Source of the DNA: Lineus longissimus
Lineage: Eukaryota > Nemertea > Pilidiophora > Heteronemertea > Lineidae
DNA length: 64,000 bases
Assembly: GCF_910592395.1 (NCBI RefSeq)
Contig: NC_088316.1
Span: 18,044,001 to 18,108,000, forward strand
Direction: 5' to 3'
Part shown: in pieces, positions 49,397 to 63,112 of the stretch
How the letters are laid out: every line of letters starts with the position of its first letter
How positions within the stretch are numbered: the stretch's first letter is position 1
The notes under the pieces: model-generated
The model's input: only the letters and a program-made list of their open reading frames with translations
Database searches by the model: none
Told to the model about the DNA's origin: nothing
Position numbers and translations under genes: made by a program

Positions 49397-49540
49397 GCGT
49401 ACAAGAAGTAATAGCTTCTCTCTGTGTTTGATCAATAGGGACGGGGTTAGGACATCTCAGCCCAGAACGAGCATATTGTTTACGTTCGGTAAAAGCACGC
49501 GGGTGACTTGAGTCAGTATTCATAGTTAAAGCGAACAGTC

Positions 49541-50001
49541 ATGGAAGTTCACGCACAGCCTTCGTCGGTCGGATCGTCGCCTCCCCACCCGCAGTTGAGT
49601 CCCCCAATTTACCGGGAGGAACAGACCCAACCCTTGTCACTTAAGATGGAGAAGCCTATTTCTTACGGGAGCCCGCCACCACTGGTCAGCGCGAATAACC
49701 CGGAAAATAACGTTTGCAAAATGATAGAATATCGCGGAGCAAAAGTTGCAGCTTTTCATGTGGAGGGTAGAGAATTGATATGCCTGCCGCAAGCTTTCGA
49801 TCTTTTTTTGAAGCATCTTGTTGGAGGACTGCATACAGTTTATACCAAACTTAAACGATTGGAAATCACGCCTGTTGTGTGTAATGTGGAACAAGTGAGA
49901 ATTCTTCGCGGACTTGGCGCAATCCAACCAGGGGTCAACAGATGTAAGCTAATCAGCTGCAAGGAGTTTGACATCCTTTACGATGACTGCACTAATTCAA
50001 G
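49541..50001 (+). CDS. dac: Dachshund (Dach/dac) first coding exon, SKI/SNO/DAC domain; gene continues beyond window
   Basis: The exon encodes 153 codons plus two bases. Residues 1-55 are a proline- and serine-rich leader. Residues 57-150 are the DHD (DACH box-N), with near-invariant family blocks ELICLPQAFDLFLKHLVGGL (78-97), HTVYTKLKRLEITPVVCNVE (98-117) and VRILRGLGAIQPGVNRCKLI (119-138), ending YDDCTNS. The start is secure: an in-frame TAG lies at 49523-49525 and none of the leader is conserved further up. The exon ends AG followed by GTAGGT (intron from 50002), in phase 2, so AG plus the next base gives serine or arginine, as expected before the SSRPGRPPKR-like segment of other family members. 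Dach is a nuclear transcriptional cofactor working with Six and Eya proteins in eye, limb and neural development; its DHD adopts a DNA-binding winged-helix-like fold. The rest, including the C-terminal Dach box-C, is outside the window. Confidence 0.97.
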
Positions 50002-51327
50002 GTAGGTTATACTGTTTATTAATTCCATAGTTTTAACTAATGAATGTTTATGTAAGGGTAATTGGAATTTATTTATTTTTGGTTATGTGATACTTATGTG
50101 ATACATTTCTATAGTTTAAACTTTATTCAGTTATCCATAGTTGTCCCAGGTCACAGAATACTTTCTGATAATGCTGGCTTCGTCTTTTATTTATTTTAAA
50201 AGGCGTCAAGTCGATTTATTGTACATTAGTGGCAAAAAACAATCGAAAGGAATGAATAGTTGTCTTTTATTAGATTTGGTTGAAAAGATATATATTTTAG
50301 TATATATGAATTTGCAAACTTTATTAAATGGGAAACAGTTGATACGATGCTTTAATGTCCCGTAAATGGGACGAGAAAACTTCAGGTCCCGTGTCAGATA
50401 ACCAGCTGTCTGATTAGAGCGACTCAAATTCCGAATTACAATGAAACAATGAAACAACTTTGATACTATTGTGATAGACTGGTGACATTTTCATCAAACT
50501 AGACGTCAAAACACATATCAACCTACACAAAATGTGATTCAGTTTAAGAAACCTAGGATATATCAACTTAACTGGCCGCCCGAATTCCATTCAATTTTAC
50601 GCCATTATATACTGGTCTAGGACCAATTATGTTTGGTCAAGGTCAGACTTGAGCTCTTTGTCTCGTTAAATTTCAAATTCCTAATTCTAGATTAATTCCT
50701 GACTCAATTGTTTTTGTCGTATCATTGTCAGCTGTAAAGTATTAGTCAGGATTCTTCTGGACGACAGGTAAATTATTGCTGATGATAGTTTGTTTGCTGT
50801 GACGAAGCAGATCTTCTGACGTTTTTAACTCTGCTTGAAATCGGGAAATATGACACTCAGTCACAATGTCGAAATTTAAACTCGGTGGCAGTTTTAAAAA
50901 AATAGTGATTGTGAAAACAATCATATGATGCGATTGAGAATAAATAATCAAAACCGATCTTGTCCAGGAAGAAGACCAAGTGTTTCAGCGGACAGAGGAC
51001 AATCTGCAGCCGTAAGACATTACCGTGTCCAAAATCTCGAAAGCCCAGAAAAAAACTTTTGTAAGACGTGGTAAGCAAGAATGAAAATGCTGCAGATATA
51101 AGTTTTGGAGAAATTACCATCACTCTCAAACTTTCCTCTTTCATTGAATATTTGAAAATTGGTAATTTGAAGAATCAAAAAACTAATCTGAAAAACTTGG
51201 TAAAAAATCATTTGATATCTGAGGAATTCTGCCAACACCAAAACTTAAAGTTGAAAGATAGACTCTTGATAGTTTGGCGGTTGAACTCCGATTGTCTTGA
51301 AGCCTTTTTACTGGACAATGACCAGGA

Positions 51328-51335
51328 TGACGTCA
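51328..51335. promoter_or_regulatory. CRE palindrome in dac intron 1
   Basis: TGACGTCA, the full cAMP-response-element palindrome bound by CREB/ATF bZIP factors, is followed within 25 bp by a CACGTG E-box (51357-51362). Another full CRE lies at 54595-54602. Confidence 0.25.
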
Positions 51336-53150
51336 CTGCGCGTGTGTTGATTACGCACGTGCAGTTTCTGTATGTTATGTGAGCATGACGCCATTGAAGG
51401 GTGACACAAGAAAATTATGATCTTTAATAGGTGTTGAGAGTCGGCGAGGGTGAAGGAGATAATGTTGTGCACGCGAGAGGGTGGGATTTATATGATATGC
51501 GGAGAGGCATTACTGATGCGGCGCGAGGCGTATCTCGGCAGTAATTTCCGTGCTGTGCAGTGCTGTGGAAATCTCTTCCACAAACCCTTTTAATATTATG
51601 TCTTGTCGACAGTGCCACTTAAAATATAGGTCTACTGGTCGCGGTAGACGAAGTTGCTACGCTTTCCAAAGAGCTTCATAAATGATGAAACATTACAAAA
51701 CGTTAACTTTTTTTGGTGGTGGTGTTTTGGTGTTTTTGGTCTATACTGATTTCATTCAACAAGTATTTTGTAATGGCCTTCTTAAACATTATTCATTTAA
51801 TATTTTCTACGTTCATGTAAATGATAATATCTTGTTGTACTGTGCGGAACTAATGTTTGAATTTTGATATTTGTCAATGGAGAAAAAGGAACTTTCACAA
51901 AAATCCACCACAATAGCACACTTTAAAATTCTATTCAACTTTCAAATCAGTATCATCAATAACACGAGAGGAAACTATAAATTAAATTTGACGATTTTTA
52001 ACTGATTGAGTCTCCGAAAACATTTTATTGTACCATTGTCTGTTTGAGAAATCGGATCAAAATTAGTTGTTAGGAATCTTTGTCATTTAGGATAACAGTC
52101 TGGGATTAAAAGTTTTAATTTGCAAGTCTAATGCCCAAGGTACATTAATCTTTCCATGCCGAGTGTGTCTCCCTGCCGCTGGGGTTTTTATGAACCATGC
52201 GGCCCCAGTTGACTAAAGGACATTAGTCGGTTCGTGATAACCTCAATCTGATTAGTATACGAGTCAGGTTAAGCTTGTGGTGATATATCTACATTAACGC
52301 AATGTGTTACTTCTAACTGTACAGGGAATTCCGATCATAACGATATGAAATGAACATTGTTGTCGGCGAAGATATTTTTCCAACTCAATATTCTGAACAT
52401 TAAAAAGAAAAGAAAGAAATTAATCTTAACGTCATCCAAGATTGAGGTGATATGTAAATCAGTTCCTGGGTTTTAAATTCAAGAACTGACAGGGTCTCAA
52501 TGAAAATAATGACCAAAAAAATTTTCTGATTTTTGGAGAATGCCTTCGGTTTACTTTTCTCTATTTAAATTTTTGTCATTTGATGTTGACGAAGTCATTA
52601 TCAGGTAATGTTCGTTCAAAATCGTGCTATAAGTCCACTGCAAGAAATATGTATCCTTTAAACACTGTATTAGGGTAGCCCTAAAAATCTATCACTGAAA
52701 GACTTAGTATAGAGGACATGATATTATATGGACAATAGAAAAAAGAAGTACATGTATGTATCGCAAAGAAATAATTTCAGTGCCCTGAGTAAGTGTTATG
52801 TTAGGACACCAGAACATCACTCCTAATCGTTGACTATCACCTGTCTACTGGACAGACAACTATCTTCTTTTCTCACATAAATTTCAAAAACAATTAAGAT
52901 AAATATATGTTCCATTTTGTAATATTCATATGGACATAAACTTTATTTAATGGCGAACATGAATTGACTCGCCCTACCTAGTGAGAATCATACATATTGA
53001 TAAGAATATCGGTCAAAACCCATGATGTATTGCCTGAACTTGACCCAAATTACATGAAAAAAATAACCTGAATGATATCCAACTCTTGCCTTCTACACTG
53101 AGCACAATAATGTCACTTAAGTTCCTTTTTCGTATTCTTGAGTTGCCAGA

Positions 53151-53377
53151 AACTCGCTTGACATCGCCTGTGTTTTGATATTTAGAAAATAACCACAAAT
53201 TCGAAGTCGAACATTTATCTTGACCTACATTAGATAGAAAAAGGACACATCGAACTTGCTGTACCGAATGTATACATGTGTATATACTGAGAACAGTCAA
53301 TCCCACACTATACATCTCTATCTCCTCTGTTAAGAACTCGTTTGACGTCTGTATTTCAATATTTAGAAAATAACCAT
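53151..53377. repeat. Diverged direct repeat, two copies 184 bp apart
   Basis: Copy one (53151-53198) and copy two (53335-53377) both run from AACTCG, through a TTGAC and a variable centre, to the shared ATATTTAGAAAATAACCA. Divergence is moderate, with a few small indels. Confidence 0.75.
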
Positions 53378-55330
53378 ACCATACTCTGAAAATTCTAACT
53401 GAAGTGTTGTAAATAAACCTAAGCAAATTCGTTATAATGTATTGCAAATAGATTTTGTAAGGAACTTTGAGTAAATAAGGACTAGAGTGTTATTGTTAAA
53501 AACGGTGGGCAAATATGACGAAGTTAGATTTGTACTTATTGGTTCCTTCATTATTTGAAGAAAAAAACTGGCATTTACCAAATACAATATAACAATTTGT
53601 TTGAAAACATGATCTACTGTTGATTGTGTCTGGTGTCTGTGCCTGTACAATAACATGATATCCCGCCCTTTTCCACACATAAGATTGTAGCAGGTTCTCT
53701 GTTTGACCTTTCGATGGACACCAAGCAACATCTAGCAAGTGCACCGTCACCGAAAATTGTCACCGTCATTCTAACAATATGTTAGTTAAATCATATCTCA
53801 TAGAATCATATAACCAGTGTACAATTTTTATAAATATTTTGATAAACCAAATGATTTTTACAATCAGCTCCACCTGTTACGCCAGTGCACACAATCTGAT
53901 AATAGGCGAGAAATTACCCGTATCACGAAATAAAAAGATACCTTTAAGTTTTTCCTTATTGTCTCATCAAGACGCAATCCCGTGCAGACATTTCAATTTA
54001 ATTAGCAAAATGCATTAGCATTGCTCTTAAAGATAATGAGTCATTCAAGGAGAGGCGATGAAGTCGGCAAAGGAATGGAATGTTTCTTTTTGTAGTTTAT
54101 AACAGGATTGATCATTATTCACGCTGTTTACAGACATTAAAACTAATCTGATTAACTGAAGTGAGAAAAAGTCAAAGAAAAATTCTGTTAAGGGCTTTGT
54201 CGTTTTGTAAAAAGCGTTTATCACATCAGTTAAAAATGAAAAGATTGGTGTATGGTTTTTAGTATACGTGGATTGCATTAAGGACTTTGAGATTATGAAA
54301 TTAAATGAGGTTTTGATGTGTCTTTGCTGCATTTAAAGAAGGTATTTTAAAAATCGAATTGATGGGACGAAACACTCAAGAATAAACAACAAAATATGAA
54401 AATGCATATCAGGGAGAAACGTAGTGGGATAAAACAGATAATAAGTTCAGCAGGTGAATTTCAAAATCCATCAACTAACATGCAATGTGTAAATTAACTA
54501 CACTGTACAGTCTTAGTGCTAGTGCTAGTGACCAGTACAAGACCAGGTCCCATCCAGGAAGGCCGTGACTGTGTAACAGGATGACCCTCCGGTCTGACGT
54601 CATGATACGGCCCACATCACAGTATGACCACAGCCTGCTTCACCGGTCAAGCGCAACTTCCCTCCGCGTCCTAATTTCATAATAGGATACTAAACCCATT
54701 CAACTGTCTCCCCATTCAAATGTCCTGACCTATTAAATTCACATTTTGAAAAATACAATATCCAAAACTTGTAACATGAGAGGAGACGTAAAGATATCAG
54801 TCGATCTGTTGTCTGACTAGGTGTCTATAGCTGAGCAATCCCCGATACTCTATGGGCATATAAAGCACATCCAAGGCAAGCAAAGATGAGAAAACAGCAT
54901 GATAATCTTAGTATGAGACCCAGAAATACTGCCTACTGAGGTGATTGTCCATTTTGCGCGACATGTAACAATGAAATGCTAAAAAACATGGAAAATGATA
55001 CGTTTCACATTTCTTTGTGATTTTTTGGTATTCTGTTATGAGATTGCGTGTAACATTTCATTACGCCGTGTTAGGGTCCGTGCTGAATTCGAGACAATTG
55101 GCTATTCCTAAGAGTCACGTCGGGTGATATGTCAACGGACACCATTTTGTTTTCGTTTTTTACTACCTCTGTTTTTACCTGTTGTCCAAGACTGACAATA
55201 TCAGGATTAATAAAGGATATATTTTTTATTGAATATAAACTATGAAGTTCGCTAATATACATCGGCAGATGTGTCATTGGCGTCTTAGTAAATGGATACA
55301 TTTTGATAACCCGTCAAATACATAACAAGT

Positions 55331-55375
55331 GAACCACGCTCAGAGACATACCTCAGAGAACCACGATCAGAAACA
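55331..55375. repeat. Short tandem repeat, 27-bp period
   Basis: GAACCACGCTCAGAGACA at 55331-55348 recurs as GAACCACGATCAGAAACA at 55358-55375 with two substitutions. Confidence 0.75.
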
Positions 55376-57320
55376 GAGCTACTGTCGCAAGCGCCAACTT
55401 AGTATCAGCAGAAGCTGACCTGTTAGCGACCGGCCAGGCTAATCCAATTCATCATAGAACAGTAATAACATTTCTGCTTTCAATCAGACAATAAAGTAAA
55501 TATAAATAATAGATTGATTGGTTATCTCTTGCAAGAACCGTGATTAAAGATTTATGTTGTTTGATGCAGTAATAGACTGGTTTGGCTGTCTCTGTTAGGA
55601 GAGCATGAGAGTCATGCAATACACAAGGGGGCAGGGGATCCGGATACAAGGAAGAGAAGAAACAGTTGACTGGGTTACTCAGCGCTGGCTGGATGACTAC
55701 TGGCAAGAGGGGACGCGTCACAAAGTAGTCTTCAACAATAGTAAGCAACGAACACTCCTTGTATTCGCCTTGGTATACTGAAACCCAATCTTGCCATCGG
55801 CACAACTGTGACGACGCTACGATATTCCTTTGCTGCTATTTTCAGTTTCAAACTCATCTTTGGAGAAATACTAGCAAGGGAATGAGAGCAAACATTACAG
55901 ATGGCACAAATGCGTTTGGCCAACGTTTAAGGCTGCAATAGACAACCCTGCCATCGATAACTAACTAAAACATCAAGAAGTCCGTCGATTATGCTTGCAA
56001 TACATCTCACACAGAGATCCTCCCTAAAACTCAAATGTGCCGTTCCAAGCCTTTCATGGTGACATTAGTACTTCGCACTGTTACGGGTTATCAATTATTC
56101 TCAGTTTAGTTTTGAAATTGAATGAAAGACAAAGGATAACAAACTGAATGTAACGATTCAAAGTTCGTCCTTTCTTTGAGAGTGTATTCGTCCATTTATG
56201 TTTGCATTTTAGTTTGTGAGTTAAACCACTCATTCTTGTTAAATTCTTGATATTGTTTTATCTCATCAATGTGTCCAGGCATACCGTGTAAGTTTATCAC
56301 TATCATAATCTGGTATCGGAAAAAGACCTGTCATAGAAAGCAAAATGAAATAAAACTGGCGTCAACAGCTGTTAATGGTACATATTACTAAACAATTTTT
56401 ATTATATTTAAGTGAACTGAACCGGTCAGTTAAAGTACACCAACAAAGGAAATGACAAGTACAACATGATATAGGTTACTGCTTTTGTCCATTTCGACGA
56501 TTTACAACTTATTCGATCCGTTTGTGAGAATATAAACATTCTGAGGAGTCAACTGGTGCGGGCAGATCTTGAAATGTTCAGTTGGTTTAAAAGTTGAAGG
56601 CAGTTAAATGACATATGTTGTTGCTGGTAATGTTAACACATGTTCGTCATGATGTCTGTAGTATTGATCTAAATAACCCAAGTTATGTTACCGTTAGGCC
56701 TACTAACCCCAAAATCGTCCTCAGATTAAGTCAGTGGTTGAAATCAAAATATCACAGCGAGTTTGAATATTTTTGTGAGTGACACATTTTGCATGTCAGT
56801 AATGTGATCATATCGCAGAATAAAGATACTCATAGAGACTTGATAACGACGAAAAGCACATCAGCTTCGACAATCTGAAATGGGGCCAAGCAGAACCTAT
56901 CACAACTCTTCAATTAGATCGTGAAAGATTAAAGGAAAGTGTGACGAAGAGAACATGGAGTTACTCATAGACTTGCTTTATATAGAGCTTTCCGATCATT
57001 ATGAAAAGTACACTGAGCTCCTTCCTTCTTAAATTTGATCACACTGACACGTCTGCAACAGACAGGGAACATGCCATGAAAAACAATAGCCTGATATTCC
57101 CAGTTTCTCATTGGTGTCCAGATTCTACATTCCATAGCATGTCACGTAATTACTTTCTCCAGTTGACAACAGATTAAGATTAGCATGTAAGATTAAACGA
57201 TTACGAGTCACTTTCGTCCTCTCACTTACAGATTACTGATTCATTGATTTAGAAAACAGTGATTTGATAAATGATATAATTGTAAAGGGCCTGTTGTAAT
57301 TTGAGTTAACCAGACAATCG

Positions 57321-57344
57321 CTGATTCAGTGACTGATTCAGTGA
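57321..57344. repeat. Exact 12-bp tandem repeat with AP-1-like core
   Basis: CTGATTCAGTGA is repeated twice without change. Each copy contains TGATTCAG, close to the TGANTCA bZIP site. Confidence 0.85.
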
Positions 57345-60300
57345 CTTTACCCGAATCAAATGGGACCGATGTCTTTAGTTCTAAACTGACGCTGTAATTA
57401 CAGCCTTCACTAATCCAACGCTGCACCTGAGAGCCAGTTGATCTCAGGTTTTCAACGAAACTTAACGCCTAAGGCCGGCCCGATGCGTCAATTTGATTCA
57501 ATGGATAATTCGCATAGAATCTAATATTTGTCTGCCGTATGTTCGGTTTTTCTCAAACACTTGGAAAACCGAAGCTATCACTTCAGGACAGGCCAATTTC
57601 ATCGACTGGGTTTGATATAAGGGTATTGATGACCTATTAACTGTCACGATAAGAAGTACCGATAAAATGAACGAATGATAGAACGAAATGTTTTCACACA
57701 TGCAATCAGCTTTCGCCTATATATCGCCCAAGATGTGCATATCATTGTATGATGTACATACAGGATGAGACACTTTCTTCATTTATAAGACTACCCGTAT
57801 GTACTCCGAATGACAGTCGTAGTTGTGTACCATTAAAAGACAGATTCCGTGACGGCCGACTGTTGGGCTGCTCAGCCCCCGTCCGGGACAAAGCGCGGCG
57901 AGTGCCCATTCCTCTCCACCACATGTCATCTCTTCACAGGTCCGCCAATACAACTACAACAATAAGCGCGGCGTAACTCGATCGCCAGAACTCAAAACGA
58001 AATATCAAAGATTGCGTCCTTTTGTTCCCTATTGACATTGTTGTAACAAATTTGGCACAATGTGGCTTAACACTCGTTCTCTGTCATTGTCGCTTATACA
58101 ATCTACCCCGAACTTCCTCACTCGGGATGACATTTTTTTTCTTGCTTTGAGATGAGATGCGGCTATTGCAGGAATGGTCTTAAGACGTCTGTCTCTTTGC
58201 TATCACTCAAAAGCCGCATTTCACATGTTTAATGAATACCTCATTAAAGCATGAAGTTGGTTCACACAGACTACACTCTGGAGACTTCTTGATGTGATTT
58301 TATTAACTTTTTTGTCGGGTCCACACTCAGTTCTATTCGACTTTTGTGAGTTGGGTTTTTGTTCAGTTTTTGACATAATATTTTTGTGAAGCACGCGCAC
58401 CAGACAATCTGAGCGACGCTCGCGAAAATTAGGAACCGGGTCAATTTACAGAGTCCATCCCAGCAGATGATAAGAGAGAAATATAATATGATTAATTGTA
58501 AGTAAATTAGAATGATGCGATACATTCAGTAGCTTTGGGTGTGATTTTTTGTTTTGCCTTTTATTGTAATTCTAATAATATTTAATATATTCGATATTCA
58601 AGTACTGGTTCAGCACCGTACATTTAAAAAGACTAACAATTTCTTTCAATTAATGTCAGATTCTCTTTACAATTTTGGTTGTCTCAGGTCAGAACTCACT
58701 TTATCACGTTATCCATATTTTCGTTACAAATATCTCTAGAAAGCTATAGCAGTCATGGCGTTAACCGCCTTTAAGCACCGACTCGTGTTGTCATAACTCA
58801 ATTGAAATCACAGTCGATTTTCTCCATTAACTTCCGATAACTCTTAAGGCCACAACTTCGACATCTTGTACGCGTTACAAATAGGAAAATTGTATATCTT
58901 GTTGAAATCTGCTAACCGTGGGGCAAAATAGAATTAGAACGCGCCAACACTACGCATTACCCAATCGACAAAAGCGCATCATATCAGAGGAGGAAATAAT
59001 CAGCGATATAACCAGGTTTCCGGAGTTTTTGAATGTCTTGCCTCGGGGTCCGTCTCCGCGAGTCTCAACATGTGTCCCGGAGGACGGAGCAGCCTAAATA
59101 GTAGCGGATTCTGAGGAGAATACGCATTCGGAGGTTGTATAACCGCGCGTAAGAGGTGATAAGAAAAGCCACTAATGCGAGGCATCTGCCCGTGGGACGA
59201 CAGAGATTTGACCACGCTTTACAGCTGTCATTTTGTCACTTTGGGAATTAATTTAAATTTGCTCCGCTTTCCAATTCATGCGCGGTTTAATTTTGGACAC
59301 TGCACAATGGGATGAAAACAGAAATCATGAAGTTTTACGTAAATCCCTCGAGTAGTCATTCTTTCAAATGCGCCGTGTATTTTACCATCTGTCTCAGAAA
59401 TCACAGATAAATTTTTCCCACTGTATAGTTCGCATATCTTTGCGCTAAGATGGCGAAAGGCTAAAGGAATTAGTATTGAGCTATATATCTCCGGTATTAT
59501 GTAAGCCAGATATCATAACATATACATGTTTAATACAATTCACTTCAAACAATTCGAGCACCTAGTTCACCTTCGTCGTGTCCCCCCTCAGGCAACTACT
59601 ACTCAAGTTCACGAAGAGCAGACCGTCAATGATATATCACAATCATCAATGAATTAAAAATACAACTATTGATATAGGATCCCAGCCAGATTTGGGGACG
59701 GAGAATTCGTACTCATCGACCCAAAGGTTGTAAGAACCAAACCTACCAGGCATAGCTTGTATTCATTCATATTGATGTTATTTGTTATAAAGGGAAATAA
59801 GCAAAGATCTTTAATCTTAAGAAAATCTGATAACTGTTTTATAATAGACAAAAAACACTCCTATTGTAATAACAATTTGCTTTTGTAAGAGAAATTAAAA
59901 AGATATTTTCAAAAATATTTTCTTTCTTAAGAGAGTGCGGTTTATCTGAGGATGCACCTAAACCTTTTGATATGGATGATTCTTACAAATTAAGATCAAC
60001 ATCTATCTAATTAATCAGATACATGTAGGGAAATATTTAATTTCAATTCAATTCCAAGTGCACTTTCTACAGCCTAAGGTGAGGCCACTCTGAACTTAAT
60101 AAACCCGATAGTTGAATGGGTAACGAAAGATATCAAAAATATACAGGTATAATCGACAAGATAATTTTTTTCTCTCAAAGAGACTCCTTTGCATTGCCGA
60201 CGTTGTCACGTATCAAAAAGAAATCTGAGTTATTATCATGTTAAATGCATTTAATTAAGCCTAAAGGTACTTGTACTTAGTTTCAAGACAGGGGAAGTTC

Positions 60301-60368
60301 ACCAAAGGCATTATCCTGCAAGCAAACCAGTTGCCAAAAGGCAAATAAGGAACATTCGGTCGCTTTAA

Positions 60369-60762
60369 GCCCGTTACACACGAGGGACTTCTCACCAACT
60401 TAGTTGGAATTTTAATTCATAACAGGTATCCAGACCAGGTAACTGATACTTTGCTCGATTGGTTGGAGTTGCTGGCTGCACTACCGACTTGTTCTATTTC
60501 TCGACGACATCTTTTGTTTATATAAGGATTTTTTTGTTTATATAAGGAGTGTGGGGGAGAAATTTCCCCGTGTGATTCAGTCAACAACATAGTTGGGCCA
60601 TATTTTGACTCTTTTGGCCTAAATAGTGCAGGACCTAAATATTGCTGGGATTATGTCTTTCGTGTGAGTGGGTGAACGACTCTCAACTTCCAGTCACCTG
60701 TGCACCTGTTCTTAATTTTAAAACCAACTAAGTTGGTGAGAAGTCCCTCGTGTGTAACGGGC
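60369..60762. mobile_element. MITE with 39-bp perfect terminal inverted repeats
   Basis: The left repeat (60369-60407), starting GCCCGTTACACACGAGGGAC, is matched exactly by the inverted right repeat (60724-60762). The element is flanked by TTTAA on both sides (60364-60368 and 60763-60767), a 5-bp target-site duplication. Inside it has no coding frame and holds a short direct repeat, GTTTATATAAGGA, near 60515 and 60536. The perfect terminal repeats point to a recent insertion. The superfamily is uncertain: the duplication contains TTAA, but the ends are symmetric only with the 5-bp reading. It sits in the first intron of dac. Confidence 0.92.
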
Positions 60763-63078
60763 TTTAAGGACATAATGTTTAGTAGAAACCAACTAAAGGA
60801 AGTGGCAGATTCAACTTCAGATGGTGTGCCCGATAGAAACCAACGTATGAAATAAAAATATGTCACTGGTATGTTTGTCACCATTCTTTTCTATTTATTT
60901 AGTTTCTTATTTATTTCTTTAAAATAAAGTTTGATCGCTATGTGTCAAAAAAGGCTTACACTATCAGGAGTTCAATGAGTACTAAATTGAACAAATCAAG
61001 TCAGAACGCGCATATTGGACAGACAAAAAATAAGATCGTCCTGAAGGCCTATCTTTTAGAATAACCTGATGGTCGTGAATCACAAATTGTTACAACGATT
61101 TACACTTGGCTTATCAAATCAAATAAGTTGATGAATCTTGATTACACAACAGAATAGAATTGCAACTGTAAAAACACAAATTAATGAAGTTACTGTTGAT
61201 ATAAACAGAAAGAGATACGATTTAAATTTGACCGTCATCGTTAAGCAGTGATGCATATAATGACATTTTGATTGCAGTTTTTTTCCATGTAAAAAGCGCA
61301 CTAACAAAGTAGAACATTCATATATCCATTATTTGGTTCAACTATGATGGAAGATTTGGTGTAATTACCTCGGTTCACACAAATACCAATAATTTCTTTA
61401 TTTTGATATTTTTTCGTAACCAGTTCGGTAATACTCTACGGGTGCCTGATAGTGTGACAGGTTGTAATTTCGCCTCCTGCAAAAATATTTTCAACTTGGT
61501 TGATGGTTCCGGACAGATAAGCAAACTAATCAATAAAATTTGAAGAAATGATTAAAAGTAATTAAAAGAAAATATCGGTTAATTTTTTAACAAGAAAAGT
61601 AATAAAAATGTTGATATTGATATCTGGGGTTAGATATTCTCGACTAATTATTGTGAAAATTGCTACTTGTGTTTTGTTTTTTTTCCGAGCTTTGAGGGTT
61701 TTGGGGGGCTAATATGCCTTTGAAACCGAAACAGATTTTCATCTATCTGTCGATAATAACCACGAATGTAGCCAAACACTCGTGATAATGGAGGTATACG
61801 TCATTTCGTCTAGTCGGGGGCTGTAAAATCATATGTCTGCATCCAGATTTTTCAGTGACCTTTGCGATGGGGCGTTGGATACCGAAAATCATTTTACCAC
61901 CACTGCATGACTCACCTTGCCCCAGATTTCGGACAAATCATGGAGGTCAAACTATGTCTGATATTTCAATAACCATTGCCTTGCCTAACGAAATGCCAGC
62001 CTCCAAATCACGAAGCATTGTGTTTGTCCAGGTCCAGCCTTGGACATAGGGCAATCTAACACCTCACATCAATGACCGTGGTCCATTTGAGGTCCAGGGG
62101 GCAACTCTCAACACCTCTGCATTTACCTTGCCCTCATTCCGTTGTCCAAATATTTGAGACAAAAACCTAGACAGACCACTCATCCACCTACGCATCCGCC
62201 ATTGGGTGTTTATAAAACAATGAACGAAAAGAAACGAACTCCCTGTCTTGGTGGTCTTGCCTACCCAGGTGTAAATTATCACGAGTATTGTTTGAGTAGA
62301 TGTCATGATATTTCAACTGCCTTAAGCCAATCATCAGAGCTCTGGTAAATCTATTTTTTGTATAAAGATCTGATTTCAACCTTTCCGTTACATCAAGATG
62401 AATCCTCAAATAGACCAAACATCCCAAACGTATCTTACAACAAGGGGTCCTTATCTCTGCCCTACCAGATTTTGTCAGTTTTCAATTCGAAATCCTTGGC
62501 TGACGCCGAGGACGGCCAAAGATGCAAAATCTGGCTTTACAATCATAGATGAATAAAAACCAGAATAAAAAAGATGTCCACAAAATGGTAAACGATGATA
62601 AAATCCTCTTTTCTGTGGTCGGGATTTCTAATTGTTCGTAAGAGAGACATCGGACGACCTGGTGAACTTTGCGGTTTGCTTAAAAAACAGAATAGTTTAG
62701 AAACAGCGGAAAAAAGACCAATTCTTTAGGAGGTTCTTTATGGATATAATAGAGTGTCTTATTTTGAAATTGTATTAATATTTCGCCTCGGATATTTGTG
62801 GTATTTTTTCAATAGGCATGGACCATTTGGCCGCTGTCAAATGGCCAATGGTTGGCTGATGAAAGGTGGCCAGACACTATTCAGTGTTGCTTCTTTTTAA
62901 ACTGTGAATCGCCTGAGGGCTTGTGGTGACATATTAGGCACAAGGCCAGCAGAAAGAGAGGCAAGTGTTATCTCTGTGCCATCGGTCCGCCGATTGTGAT
63001 ACCGTGATTTGCGCTGACTAATTGTGGCGTAGTGCTGGACACAATCAGGTCGGTTCGATTCTTATGCCTGTTTAGTGT

Positions 63079-63112
63079 CATCTTCGTCATCATCACCACC
63101 ATCATCATCACT
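63079..63112. repeat. CAT/CAC trinucleotide microsatellite
   Basis: Imperfect CAT, CGT and CAC triplets run for about 34 bp in the distal part of the dac intron. Confidence 0.8.

Noticed and set aside
53013-53447. 144-codon minus-strand frame in the dac intron
   Set aside because: It spans the diverged direct repeat and is AT-rich; no domain or splice evidence.
62990-63060. Possible tRNA gene suggested by GGTTCGATTC
   Set aside because: No A-box, acceptor stem or anticodon arm could be folded around the B-box-like word. The same fails at 44030 and 25630.
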